64,000 nucleotides of DNA, taken from contig JAQMWT010000386.1 in assembly GCA_029834535.1 (NCBI GenBank), positions 62,001 to 126,000 of the forward strand. The letters are read 5' to 3'. The notes beneath the pieces are model-generated. The model did no database searches. It had not been told where the DNA came from and saw only the letters and a list, made by a program, of their open reading frames with translations. Every line of letters begins with the position of its first letter. Positions within the stretch are counted from its first letter, which is position 1. Below are positions 30,793 to 41,690 of this stretch, in pieces. Position numbers and translations under genes: made by a program. Origin of the DNA: Chrysophaeum taylorii. Taxonomy: Eukaryota; Sar; Pelagophyceae; Pelagomonadales; Pelagomonadaceae.

Positions 30793-30884
30793 ATATCGTT
30801 TCGTTTGTATTTTTTCAATTTTCGCTTTGAAAACCCTCTCAGAGCGTCAGTACTTGGTTGTCCTGTACTTTTGAGAGGCGGCTG

Positions 30885-31930
30885 CGTCGATGGCGCCGAA
30901 GGTTTGTCGCAAGAAGAGCATCGTCGCGGACTACGTCGTCAAGGGACCTACCAAACGACGTATTCTTGTGCGGCGCATGGCTGCACCTATTCGAAGGAGA
31001 CGCAGACATGGACGGCGTCGTACTGGGCGGATCATAATGTTGGGTGCAAGTTTACTACTGATGATGAGGTCAAAATCGCCGTCGCCAAGTCCACCAACAC
31101 GACGAGGACGCGGGCCTTTTTGAGTACTAGGGAGAAGAGGGCCACGGAACTGGTGACGTGCACCATGTCTGAATCGATCCCCTCTAAGCGAACAGCCGAG
31201 TCCGAGCCAGCCGCGAGCAGTAAGAGTAAGCAGGCCCGGGTAACACACTGGCTGCTTTGACCGTTGTAGCGACGCGCGTGCACAGCGCATCTCCGCGACG
31301 ATCACCAAGTTCGTTGTTGTCGGATGCGCCCTCCCGTTCTCCATCGCGGCAGGTTGGTCTCCTGGACTCGCTGCATATCTTCGCCTGGCTGGTAGACCCG
31401 TTCACAAGGCCGACGTATGATGAGCTTTTTAACGTGACAGACTGGGAAGACCACGGCATCAAGATAATCGAGCGGTTCTACCCAGACTCTACTGATCGCC
31501 GCGAGGTGGCCTTCACCGAGCTCAAGAGCAGATCGCTCTCCGCCCGGGGCCAGAGGGGGGCGCGCTCATCGAACACGAGCAGTCCCTCATCAAACCGCCC
31601 GCCGACGTGCGACGATTCAAGAAGAAAACGTCCACCGAGCGCGAGATCTTCAAGCAGGCGCGCGGATGATCTCATGTCCGTCGCCGACGACTGGCGACGC
31701 CGGCATCAAGCAATTCCCAAAGACTGATCTGATCACCCCCATCGCCATCCGCATCGACGAGATGGCTGTCCAGTCTGCCGACGTCGAGCGAGTCTCGAGT
31801 CTGAAAGACCCACAAGCTCATATCCACGCCAAGACGCGCAACCGCCTCTACACCCTCACCGTCCATCGCCTTCTCTTTGCGTAAGTCAACCTCCGTCGAC
31901 GAGCTCGGCGATTCAAAAAAGGCGGAACGG
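30885..31930 (+). mobile_element. Internally deleted hAT derivative, copy 1
   Basis: Begins MAPKVCRKKSIVADYV, changes frame into a BED-finger-like Cys/His stretch (YSCAAHGCTYSKETQTW..HNVGC), then FVVVGCALPFSIA, the motif that precedes the catalytic region of many hAT transposases, then a frame change to DSLHIFAWLVDP..PTYDELFNVTDW. It jumps to a C-terminal-type segment (KTRNRL). The DDE core and dimerisation region are missing. A related copy with the same shortened structure is at 44400-45080. No terminal repeats were found. Confidence 0.5.
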
Positions 31931-32044
31931 ACTCGTAGCCCCCCACAAGAACAACAAGAACAACAAAAAGAAGAAGAAAAAACTGTCACAGTCTGGTGGT
32001 GGTGGTGATGGTACATAAATGCGCAAGAGGGGAGATGAAAGTGG

Positions 32045-32857
32045 CTAGACGTGGGATGGCGGGCTAAAGTAGCGGGGGCCCTGGGGCCATCCCGTCGGCG
32101 GCGAGACCTGGAGGCCGATCGTGAGCGTGAAGGAGCGCCACCAGGCGTCGTCGGCGTGCTGGGTGGTGCGGATTTGGAACGGTATCGAGAGCGCGGATGC
32201 CGCTCTGGTCGCCACGCGGATGGCGTCGTAGGGGAGAACGGAATCTGTTGCGACGCGGGGTCGTGTGGGCGCTCCAAAGGCTGCCGCGTGTCGTCGGCGC
32301 ACGCGGAACCGAAGTTCGAAAGTGTCGTCGTCGACGCGAGCAGCGACGAGTCCGTCGCCGAGATGCGAAGCCGCGTACAGGCAAGGGCCGAGGACTCTCG
32401 TAGCCGCCGAGACGTCCTGGATCAAGACGCAGGCCTCCGGGAAGGGGGCGACCGCGACGGAGACGTTCGGGTAGTTGAAAAGAAGGCGAAGCGGAACAGT
32501 TCGTCTGCCGGAACCTTCGACGAAGATCGCGAGCGATGCCGTCGCCGTCCTTAGCGCCGCGAGATCTCCGAGCGTCGCCAACCGACCGCAATGGGCGAGA
32601 CGGTCCCTCAGTTGCAGCCTATACAGGAAATTCTCGTCGTCTTCCGTCGCCGCTTGGACTGCATGTCCTCGGAGAAGGGTTTCTGTGTCAGACCTCCCCA
32701 CGACAGCCAACCGCAATACCTTCGCATCGACCGAGCCACTTAGTCGCAAATCGATGGTCTCTTCGGCCAAAAAAATGTCCTTGTCGACGTCGTAGGCCTC
32801 GGAGACGCCCGTCACGCTCACCTCGCTCTTAGAGACGCGAACCTCCACATTATTCAT
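32045..32857 (-). CDS. Unrecognised 270-residue protein
   Basis: An uninterrupted frame from ATG (32857, A at -3) to TAG. The sequence is rich in alternating hydrophobic residues (VEVRVSKSEVSVTGV, LRLLFNYPNVSVAVAP, FTLTIGLQVS), suggesting beta structure, with helical parts in the middle. No signal peptide or membrane segment. I recognise no domain. The long frame, balanced composition and good start context favour a real gene. The divergent coiled-coil region begins immediately upstream. Confidence 0.6.
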   Translation of the reverse strand: MNNVEVRVSKSEVSVTGVSEAYDVDKDIFLAEETIDLRLSGSVDAKVLRLAVVGRSDTETLLRGHAVQAATEDDENFLYRLQLRDRLAHCGRLATLGDLAALRTATASLAIFVEGSGRRTVPLRLLFNYPNVSVAVAPFPEACVLIQDVSAATRVLGPCLYAASHLGDGLVAARVDDDTFELRFRVRRRHAAAFGAPTRPRVATDSVLPYDAIRVATRAASALSIPFQIRTTQHADDAWWRSFTLTIGLQVSPPTGWPQGPRYFSPPSHV

Positions 32858-32859
32858 AA

Positions 32860-33730
32860 TTAATATATCCGACTTTGTCTTGTACCACCGAAATTCGGTC
32901 TTCTACAGGGTTTAGCATCTCCATCGCGGAAAACCAAGAAATCCTTTCGTTTTCCATCTCGAAAATCTTCTTCGATCCTACCTTCACCGTATCTGGCACG
33001 AATGGTGACGAAGCAGTAGTATCCAATCCAATCCAACCCAACCAGCCACGCGTCGAGCACCGGTGGCACGCACAGTTCGGGAGGCGGTCCCATTCCCAGA
33101 CTTGTTCTCTTCAAATCGTCGCGACGAACGAAAACAAAACTTGCGCGCACGCTGCGCGGTCCAACGCCGAGATTGCGGACTCCGGAAACCGACATCAGCT
33201 TGTTTCTTCGTAGCATTTCGCGCTCGCGACTTGGACGGTTGGCCTCCCGATCGCTCGCGTTGCAACGTCGCAGCCTCGTCTCCAGCTCGTTTACCACCTT
33301 CGCTGCGACTCTTGCGGCATACGGCGTGGCGCAGACGATCAGCCTCGCGTTCGTCCTCGAGCGCGCGCATCGCGTCCTCGTCGCCGCCGTGCGCGTCTTC
33401 TAGACGATCATCGCGCCCCTCTGCAATTGCTATGCGCTCGGCCTCGCGTTGACGCTCGAGCAGCATCGCCGCGTCCTCGTCGCCGGCGGCAACAGCTTCA
33501 CGACGGTGAAGGGAAGGGGCACCCTCCTTGAGGCCACTGTTGATGCCAATTTGACGGGCAACACGGTGGAGAAGGCCATGGAGGTTAGGGTCGCAGGGGT
33601 GAGCGCGGCGGCGCAGCTGTCTGTCTCGGGCCGCCAACTTTGATGCCCGGGGAAAAAAAAAAAACGTCGGGAGCGTATTTTCGACTGCTTCGTCTGATCG
33701 GCATTTATGGGAACTATGGGTATCACCCAA
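32860..33730 (-). pseudogene. Coiled-coil protein region, frameshifted (minus strand)
   Basis: One frame gives LLERQREAERIAIAEGRDD and LEDEREADRLRHAV (about 33330-33480); the next frame continues NELETRLRRCNASDREANRP and SREREMLRRNKL (about 33180-33297). The repeated EREAxRL heptads favour this strand over the Ser/Arg-rich plus frames. The frame change is near 33290. No family recognised; it could be a charged coiled-coil gene with one indel or an unplaced intron. Confidence 0.35.
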
Positions 33731-34430
33731 TGTCGATGCTTCTGCTCTGGACGCCGCCGCCGCGCGCGCTCAAAGCTGCCGGAAGTGCAATGACGGCGAC
33801 ATATGTGGCGCCCAGCTGCGCGCTTTCCGGTGTTGCCAACGATCCAGACCGTATCGCCCAGCTGTCGATCGCGCCGCGAGACTCGCCTCTCCTCTCCTCT
33901 TGCCTTTTGGTCTCTCAAATAAAATTGCGGGTATTAACTCAAGCGGAGAGAAAGTCTAACACAAGTTCCAAGGGCAACGACGTCACAAAGATCACAGTCT
34001 GCACCTCCATCCTCAGTCTAGACTTCGGCGTGGCCGAGCTCAAGGGTGTCTTGATTGATTGACTAAGCGGGTCACGTCCAGGCCCCGCGGAATGGAGTCG
34101 AGGCCAAACCCGACGCCATCAGCGCGGTCCAGTCCGGTCGGCCGCCACCGGCATCGGCATCGGTACGCCCCGGACGCCGAGCCCGACAACAACGACGACG
34201 ACGACGACGACGACGAAATAATAGGCCGGTTCTTAGGCCCAGTACTTGAGTGCTCTGGGCCTTTCGGCCGCTTAAGAGGGTTCCCACCTGCCGGCGCACG
34301 AGGTGAGACGGACCAGGCCGCCACGAGGGCGGGCTCCGGGAAGAAGTAAATCGCAGCCGTGCAAGACGTCTCGAGACTAATTCTGCTTCAGTTTCTGCTC
34401 TGGAAAACGGTTCTCTGCGGTGGGAACTAC
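33731..34430. other. No recognisable gene; (ACG)n at 34192-34216
   Basis: Short frames on both strands, without motif. An (ACG)n run encodes poly-Asp on the plus strand inside one short frame. Confidence 0.4.
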
Positions 34431-34639
34431 TAACTACTAAAGGCCAGCCAGTTGAATGGGGCCTCGGCTTATCCCAGCGCCGTGGCGCGTGGGATCAAAG
34501 TCACAGGGCCGAGAGACGAGGGGCGCTGAAAGGAGCGACAGCGGAGACTTGACGCCTGTCGTCATGCGGCGCGGAGCCCGCGATTTTGCTGACAGCCACC
34601 TCGTCGTTAACGTTTCCTTCTGCGACCCCCGGCCGTAAC

Positions 34640-34790
34640 CCGTCCCACTGCGAACGTTCCAGCTTCCAACCGGCCCGTCCGGGAGACGAACAGGTGCCGC
34701 CCTCTAAGCCGGGAGGAAGGATACGCTCGCAAGGCGCAGGTTCAAAGGCACCGTCATCCATCGCAACGGTTAACGGTGCGGTAATTCGAA
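34640..34790. repeat. Dispersed repeat R4, copy 2 (inverted)
   Basis: Reverse complement of the 21340-21530 repeat: CCAACCGGCCCGT, GACGAACAGGTGCC, GCCGGGAGGA and AAGGCACCGTC are shared; one tandem unit instead of two. Confidence 0.7.
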
Positions 34791-34934
34791 GGTAAGCGAT
34801 CAATGTTACGTTACGGAGGAAATAAATATTTTTGAAGGTCTAAAAAACTACTGTCGGTCGTCCACGACCGACGCAGTCCGTTGAGCCGATGTCATGAGCG
34901 ATGTCCGAGTCAAGAGAGCGCCCCGCAAAAAAAA

Positions 34935-35177
34935 ATGGCCAAGACGTCGCACGAAGATGCGAAAGGAAGTGCGACAACTTCGGAGCTCGAAAAAGTGCGT
35001 GAGCAGATCGTTGCGAAGGAGCAGAAGCGCGACGAGTTGATAGCCAAGTTCGAGGCGGCGAAGGATTCCGAGGATAAGCAGTTCTTCGCCGACGCGCGCA
35101 AGGAGGTCGCGGCCGAAATCGCTAAGCTCCAGGACACGCTGAAGGAGGTCCTCTTGCGGTCGACGCTTGCGTCGTGA
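34935..35177 (+). CDS. Short coiled-coil frame, possible first part of the RHS/Crinkler-like gene
   Basis: From ATG 34935 (MAKTSHEDAK) an 80-residue frame forms a highly charged helix (SELEKVREQIVAKEQKRDEL, KEVAAEIAKLQDTLKEVL). Such helices often precede the P-loop part in Crinkler/RHS proteins, and the broken P-loop gene lies downstream on the same strand. It could also be a separate small gene. The stop is at 35175-35177 and no intron linking it downstream was established. Confidence 0.45.
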   Translation: MAKTSHEDAKGSATTSELEKVREQIVAKEQKRDELIAKFEAAKDSEDKQFFADARKEVAAEIAKLQDTLKEVLLRSTLAS

Positions 35178-35783
35178 TTGTCTGGTCGATAAACTTGTGT
35201 CGCGCGCGTCCGTGTTGTCGTCGTTGTCGTTGTTCACCTCGTTGTAGAATCCTCGTTTCGCGGGGCGTCTCGTAATCGTGCATCGGTGCGCGCGATGTTG
35301 TCGGTTGCTCGGCGCGTCATGGCGTTCCGTCGGAGCGACTCGACGCGTTGTGCTCCGTCTCTTTTGGCACGGGCGCGACTCTTAGCTGGAGCTGTTGTCG
35401 CGAAGCTCCGTCCGTATAATCTCGACGCGCTGCCGCTCGCTCTGTCGAACAGTTGAAGGCCGCGTTCGAGGAACCGGTGCAGATCAGTGGCGTGGTGCCA
35501 AGTGGTAGCCACGGGGCTCGTGGCGAGATCGAAGCGCTTGAGCGCTTGAGCGCGCGGCGTGCTCGTGAACGGGGATTGCCATTCTCGAGCGCCTCGAGCC
35601 GCACGGTTGTCGAAATCACATCGTCGGAGAGCGAGAGCACGCCGCGATGCGTGGGCAAAAATATAGCAGCCGACACTGTCGCGCTCTCCATCTAAACCAC
35701 GCAGTTGTCCCGCGTGTTTCGTTGTGTTTTTGGTTGTTGTCGTGCGTCTTCCTGTTGTTGTTGCAAACAAAGCGTGTTCGAAT
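35178..35783 (+). other. Link region with one open segment (35423-35695)
   Basis: The plus frame at 35423-35695 (VEQLKAAFEEPVQISGV; EIEALERLSARRARERG) could be an exon of the RHS/Crinkler-like gene, but splice sites on either side are unproven. Confidence 0.3.
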
Positions 35784-37440
35784 GACTTCTTCCGGGTGAT
35801 TATTCATTCGAGGGAACATCGGAGGATGGCAAAACTGCGCTCACGACCACCGCACGCAGGCCACATCAGTCGGAGGGGTGGAGGCGGCGCGAGGACCTCG
35901 ACCGGTTCGCCGCCGAGATTATTATCGAGCTGCGCGGGATGTGCTGCGCGCTGGAGGAAAATTTCGATGCGGAGATCGGCGGCGAAGTGCAACACGCGGG
36001 GTACGGTGTGCTGGTGCAGAAACCGTCGATCGCGATCGACTACGATTCGGTGAAATCTAAAATTAACGCAGTGATCACTCGGAAAGAGCAGCGCTCGGTG
36101 GCGCGGCACGCGATCGATGCGACGGAATCCAGCAAGGACGTCATCGTCGTGGGCGACCCTGGCATCGGAAAGACGCGCGGTTCAATGTTTTTTGCCATGC
36201 AGGAGCTGCTAGCACAAAACAAGACCGTGATGCGCGTTGGGTTCAAGGAGTCAAAGATCATCCTCTTCAAACCTAGTGCCCGGGGCAAATACGAAGTGTG
36301 GATACGCTCTGGCGCGAACACATGGCACGTTACAGAAGCTGCGAGCGACGCCGAGGCCTTCGTGCTCATTGACCCGCCCGAAAAGGGATACTATCAAGAT
36401 ATGTCCAAGTGCCGCACAATCAAATTCGCGTCGAACAATGCTGAGCAGCATTATAAGAATGCCGACAAGGACAAGATAGTTCTCGTCACGGCTCCACCCA
36501 CCAAAGACGAGTTGCGCGCCGTGGTACCGACACTCTGGACTGCAGAAACGGCCCCCGGAGAGACGTTCGACTCGCCAAAAAGCAAGGAAGACGAAATCTT
36601 GCGGCGGGCGCTGCTGGTGGGCTGCGCGCCGCGGTACGTTTTCAATAAAGCGAAATTTCTTGCACGCGCCCGCATTATCGGCAGACACGCGAAAGATAAG
36701 TGATCGGGCACGCTCGATACTCTCGTCAACAACCTGGCTTTCGATGCGTCCAGTGACGTCCAAGCTTCCTCGTCGGTTTCCGGGAAGTTCTTCACCATCG
36801 CTCCAGCCCATGATTTGCCCGTGCCGACGTGGCGTGACAGAACGGAGGCCGTCGCGTCAGTTCACGAGCTTGCTCGGCTCGCCCTCCACACCCTCGTCGT
36901 CACAAAGCTCAAGTGTGCCCAGCACGTTTATCGTAGTTCCGAGTTTGGACACATGTTCGAGCGCGACGTGTGCGCTTTCGTGCTCTCGGTGCTGCCGGCC
37001 AACTGGAAGCCGGGATCAGCGCTGGACGCTCTCGAACTTCGTCGCACGGTGATAAAATCAGACGAGAGCCCGAAGCTCGGTGCTTGGTCCCGGTCCATGG
37101 ACGCACTGAAGAAGTTGAAAGAGGAGTCCAACGTTTTAATGTGCATGGTGCCCTGTAATTTCCCGGGCATTGACTTCGCGTACAGCCCCAAGCTATTGAT
37201 CAATGCAAAAAGCTCCTAAAGTCAAATAGGTTTGAACTCGAATCGCGCGCATTGACGTTCCTCCTCGAAGGTCTCGGTGTTGTGGATAAATTCGATGGCA
37301 AGTATCGGACTGTTCCCGGAAAGGAGAACTTCAAGGCTACCTTCGTCTTCCTTCACTTGAATGCAGAACCTAAGCCACAATTCAATATTAAAGGCGGGTA
37401 TGAGGACCTCATCAATCGACATTTTGATTTCGAATACTAG
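35784..37440 (+). pseudogene. RHS/Crinkler-like P-loop NTPase with nuclease-like C-terminus, broken
   Basis: One plus frame runs from about 35784 to 37219 with a single in-frame TGA (36701-36703). It holds a Walker A loop GDPGIGKT (36151-36174), a region with VLVTAPPTKDEL (about 36480-36515), an FGHMFERDV helix (about 36945) and GIDFAYSPKLLINAK (37167-37211), whose D..(N)xK arrangement recalls PD-(D/E)xK nucleases. After a stop at 37219, similarity-type coding resumes in another frame to 37440. P-loop plus nuclease-like domain is the layout of RHS proteins and of Crinkler-RHS proteins, found in oomycetes, fungi and some algae, and linked to effector or transposon-like roles. The family call is from layout and residues. 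The TGA and frame change make it non-functional as read. Confidence 0.5.
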
Positions 37441-38004
37441 TGTGTTGTTGACGTGTTCGAACTGGTGACGGAAAAAGTCGATGTCGTCGCGGAGAAGTAC
37501 GGCCTTCACCCCTTCTTGCGCAAAGGTCCGTCCGAATGAGATCAGTCCCACCCCCTGTTCTCATTTGGTATCCCTGATACAACCCTAATTAATCTAGTAG
37601 AGCAGCACCTAATAGGGTTGAGCGGGGTCATTCTCCCGCAATCGAACATGCGGCATCTCGACCTGCGGTTGCGTAAAATTTGGGGTCTACAGAGGCGCTG
37701 ATGGAGCAACGCGAAGCGTGTACGCTTGTCGCCCTCCCGCTTCGTTTCTTGCGCATCATCGACATGCTGTGTCCTTGGGGAGGGAGTGCATCCTCGCCGG
37801 CTCGCGTTGAATCCCCCCAAACGATTCTAGTCCTCGACCGTGGCGACGGCCGCGGTTTGTTTTTGCCTTCAGGACTTTTTGCTTGCCAAGAGGGCCCGAA
37901 AGCTTGGCCGTCGGTGATCCGAACGCAGGTAAGTAAACCACGTCACTCTTTCTGGTCGGCTTGGTCACCTCCAGCTCCTTTGATCTGCCAATTTGTAGTA
38001 AGAA
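37441..38004. other. No recognisable gene
   Basis: Small frames on both strands with no motif; the right end is a Helitron insertion point. Confidence 0.4.
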
Positions 38005-38590
38005 CAAGTGCAGGCCAGTAAGTTGATGTCCCAGTAAGTTCACCTGGTCCTAGTAAGTTTACCTGGTCCCAGTAAGCTCACCTGGTCCTAGTAAGGGCGG
38101 CTACCCAAGGAGGACCTCGGCGCAGACGACAGTGCGCGTGTAGACGCTGGGAGGGGGCTTATCGGTATTGCGCAGCACGTGTGGGGTAGGGTGGAGTCGT
38201 CGATCCAGAAGCGGATATCCTCGGGGTTGCCGACTCGACAGAGAGCTGACACGATTGATTTTGTATCTGGTATCGTTGCAGTGCGACGGGTCGAGGTTGC
38301 GAAGACACCTTAAGCTCGCGCTCAAAGTAGTCAGCATGCCGTTGGTTGTCAGGGAGTTGAAAACTCGACTGTAAAGAGCGAGGCGTCGTCTTCCGACCCA
38401 ACCTAGTCTCCCGAAAAAGAACTCCGACGCCTCGTCTCCGGGAAAAAAAGGCCGCGGTCATGCGCGCGTTGTCAGCATCGACAACATTGTTTCGACGGGG
38501 CGTGAGAATGGCGCGCTGAATGTGCCGCCGCGGGTCGTGGAAATAGTCTAGGAGGTCGCCGTAGACGGCTTGGATGACCTCCTTATAACT
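38005..38590 (-). mobile_element. Helitron 3' fragment B
   Basis: Shares the CCTGCACTTG terminus (minus strand, ending at 38005), the 19-bp GGTGAACTTACTGG repeats and the helicase tail (CLRNLDPSHCND; minus strand). It lacks the SQGQT block of copies A and C. The hAT element begins about 40 bases beyond its upper end. Confidence 0.7.
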
Positions 38591-38623
38591 TAAGTTATAA
38601 GGCCCGGTGCGGCAGGGCTTTGG

Positions 38624-38660
38624 TTGAAAGTTTCAGCGTTGGGAATTCACTGGGCTCACT
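38624..38660 (+). repeat. Left target duplication and terminus of the hAT element
   Basis: TTGAAAGT then TTCAGCGTTGGGAATTCACT; the exact element/target border is uncertain by two bases. Confidence 0.75.
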
Positions 38661-41562
38661 TCACTAGGTTCACTGAATTTGGTTCACTTCACTTCACTTC
38701 ACCGATTTTTTTCGTCCGAAGTCCAATGTTCACTTCACGTTCATTCACTTAGGCTGACGGCCTGACCCCTGACCCTGTCTCCTGTGCGAAGTCGAGCCGC
38801 TACCTGGAGGTGGAGGATAATGTTGATGATGAGGGGGAATTCAAACGCGGAACAGAAGGAGGAAGTTCACAAGAACGAGCCGATTGCGACGTCGATATTG
38901 TGACGTGGAACACACCCGGCAAAAGTGGACGATCAACCAGGTTTTTCCGAGGTGTGGGACTGCGTGCGTCGACTGAAGGAGAATCATCCTGACCGCGTTG
39001 ACCAGTGGGAAGGCGACGCATGTGTGTATCCGGTGCTGGGAGCGCCTGAAAGTGACGAGAGACTTCAAGAAAAGCACATGGCGGACGACCAAGCCTCTTG
39101 CCCACTTCAAGGCTGTGCATCCGGAGGACGAGCTGGGACGTCAGCAGCTCACCAAGAAACACAAGACAGACCAAGAATAGGAGGGCGTTATGACGGCCGT
39201 GGGCGTTGTGGCAGCCTCGAAGGGTAAATCGGATATTACGAGATACTTCATGGCCATGCTCAGCCAGGCAAAGCACTCTTCCCTGATGGCGTTCTCGGCT
39301 CGGCACTACGTGTACACGTCGTAGCGGATTTCCAAGCGCACCTTTGACGACGAAAATCATCGCAACCTAATTGAGGTCGCGTGTTACCGCGGCAGTGGTG
39401 GCGGGAAAGGCAAGCGCCCTCGTTCATGACTCGAAAGGCGCTGTTTGATGAATGGGTGGACGCTGAATATCTTTGCTTTGTTCGAATCTTGAAGCACGTC
39501 GTTACGGTGTGTTATGAAGCGGCGGCTTTCGGCAATCCATTCGCCCAGGTGCTGCATGACGGCGGGACACTCAAGCATAAGAAGTTCAAGCGACAGGCCA
39601 TTGGCCTATCCTTCATCTGGCCCGATTGGAGTGGCGTTGAGACGGTGTTCCCGCGTGGGCCTCGTTCCAGCTGACGACGGAACCGATTCCGGCGCGCTTC
39701 TCTGCTCCGTTCTGAGGTCGCGGAGAGTGCGGGAATCGATATCGATTCGGCGGCCGCAACCATTGTTCAAGACCGGGCTGCAATTGGCGTCGCCGAGGAA
39801 TTTTTTGTTGAGGTCGAAGCGTGTGTGACATGCATGATATCTCAAAAATCTCGGCAGCGGCATGTGGCGACTTGACACGATCCAGAGGCAAGCAGGTGAT
39901 CAATCTATTCCCAGCTCGCCAGGAGCTGCTGAACAGTGCCCACGATGGAGCCAAGTACTTTTCTTACGGCACACGTTTGAAGGACCTGCATGCTCTTTTG
40001 CCATTACAGCCGGGGAAGTAAATCGCCGAAGCTCAAGCTCGACCTCAATAAGACGAGGTTCCGGGCGCGATACCAACTTATTCGTTCCTTGCTGCGTATG
40101 CACCACGTGCTCAAACTGTACACGGCGACCAACATTGGACTCCCCTGGACAATCAGTGATGAGCCATGGGTGGCGTTGGCTGAAGGCGATTTTTGCTATA
40201 ACGGATGACCTCGTTGTTTTCGTGCAACATGAACATTTATACCTGGGGGCGCACGCCGCAATGATCAAGCACAACATGATCGAGTCTCTGCGAGCTCAGA
40301 AGTTAGAAGTCATTGATCTCCCGAACATAAATAACTGCGAAATCCATGCCACGTAAGACTGTCTCGATGTTGACGATCTCAACGAGACCGGCAAAAGCCT
40401 GTCTTGAGCGGGCTATTATTCTCGAATGTGAGCGTCGTTTTTGTTGCGGGAATAATGGAAACTGCGTGCGTCACTTCGACTACGAATTCAACGATAGCGA
40501 GCTGATTACCTTCCTTCTTGACTTTCGGACTATCAACTGCCGGCACCTGTCGTCCAATCAGAGAGCTCATGCCAGGAAGTTGCTCAAGGAAGATTATGTG
40601 ATTTACGCACGGACTGCATTCCACCACGAAAAGGCAAAGACTTCCTCCGAGTCTGCGCTGCCCTCCGAGCCTGCGCCTGCCCGCAGTCTCTTGGCGGCAC
40701 TCGACGCACAAGGCGCTTGGGACGACGACATTGGTGGCGACGTGCCTTCTTTTGCTATGCCCGAGAACCAGATGCCCAATTTCAATGTGGTGTTTGAACA
40801 GGTCTTCACTCAATGGATCAGGCTCTCGAGATCGCTCAACTGGAAAGAGCATTATCCTGAACTTGAGAAGAAGGATGAAGTCGGCTTCACAGATCTGGCT
40901 GTGCTCGACGTTGGAAAGCTGTATCGACCGCTCACCAAGGAGCAGTATGGGTTCCTTCCTTCCGGACATGGCGAGAGCCTCCTCTAAGGGTTTTTTCAAT
41001 TGGTACACATGGCGCGCAGAGCTATTGTGGGCGCTGCCTGAGCATTGGAAATCTTGTCCTGACCGAGGGAAACACGTTGCTCCGCGCGGACGAGACGGAC
41101 AAAGTTGCCAGTATACTGCGCATGAACAAGAATTTCATTGCCGCGGCCCGGATTAAGTACAGGGACCTCGGACACGAGACCGAGTTTTTCAAAAATGCCG
41201 AGAGCACCATGATTCCCCGAAGACTGTTGATGAGGAAGAACCAGACGAAGATACCGTGGTCGTTCGTTCACATCACCTAAAGTAAGGAACACTGAACCCC
41301 ATCCACGGTAACTCCTCCTTCGTCCCGAATTTAACGCGAATGAATCTACGAGCACCAGACCTAGGAGGCAATAGCGCGCGGGGGGCACGGAACTGTGATG
41401 GGGCGCGGCAGGGACCGGCGCTGGCGTTTAAAAAAAAACATATATGGCGTTCACTTCACAAAGGTTCACGATGGCCACGTAGGGTGACGTGTTCACTTCA
41501 CCAATATTGCGTGGCTGGTGAAGTGGTTCACGTTCACGTGCTGTGAAGTGAATTCCCAACGC
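38632..41562 (+). mobile_element. hAT transposon with BED finger, inactive (about 2.9 kb)
   Basis: The left end has CAGCGTTGGGAATTCACT; the right end is AGTGAATTCCCAACGC, an inverted repeat of it. The flanks TTGAAAGT (38624-38631) and TTGAAAGC (41563-41570) match at 7 of 8 bases, fitting the 8-bp target duplication of hAT elements. TTCACT/AGTGAA motifs crowd both ends. The interior encodes a BED finger and hAT-type transposase in at least five shifted frames. Confidence 0.82.
38925..41280 (+). pseudogene. hAT transposase gene, frameshifted
   Basis: Segments in order: FSEVWDCVRRLKENHPDR then, after a shift, THVCIRCWERLKV..KKSTWRTTKPLAHFKAVHPE (38998-39170), a BED zinc finger with CxxC and HxxxxH; AAAFGNPFAQVLHDGGTLK (about 39515-39580); CDMHDISKISAAACGDLTRS (about 39821-39880), LDLNKTRFRARYQLIRSLL (about 40033-40100); LYLGAHAAMIKHNMIESLR (about 40240-40295); a 213-residue frame at 40346-40987; and a final segment to 41280 (SILRMNKNFIAAARIKYRDL). 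Intact, it would cut and paste the element. Four or more frame changes and internal stops inactivate it. Confidence 0.75.
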
Positions 41563-41570
41563 TTGAAAGC
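41540..41570 (-). repeat. Right terminus and target duplication of the hAT element
   Basis: AGTGAATTCCCAACGC then TTGAAAGC. Confidence 0.75.
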
Positions 41571-41594
41571 TTATTTGTATTTATGAAAGTTAGA

Positions 41595-41616
41595 AAGGGG
41601 GGGGGGGGGGGGGGGG
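41595..41616 (+). repeat. Poly-G tract, 22 bases
   Basis: Twenty-two consecutive G between the hAT element and Helitron fragment C. Confidence 0.9.
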
Positions 41617-41690
41617 CGAGCGGAAAACGAAGCAAGGAAGGGTATGAGCGATATCAAAGCATCTTGGGCGTCTTTTGCAATTAGAATAGA

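Noticed and set aside
34040-34349. Poly-Asp plus-strand frame as an acidic protein
   Set aside because: The acidic run is an (ACG)n repeat; the rest has no motif and the opposite strand is equally open.
35317-35770. Minus-strand genes opposite the RHS/Crinkler-like locus
   Set aside because: Overlapping frames lack motifs and lie antisense to better-supported plus-strand segments.
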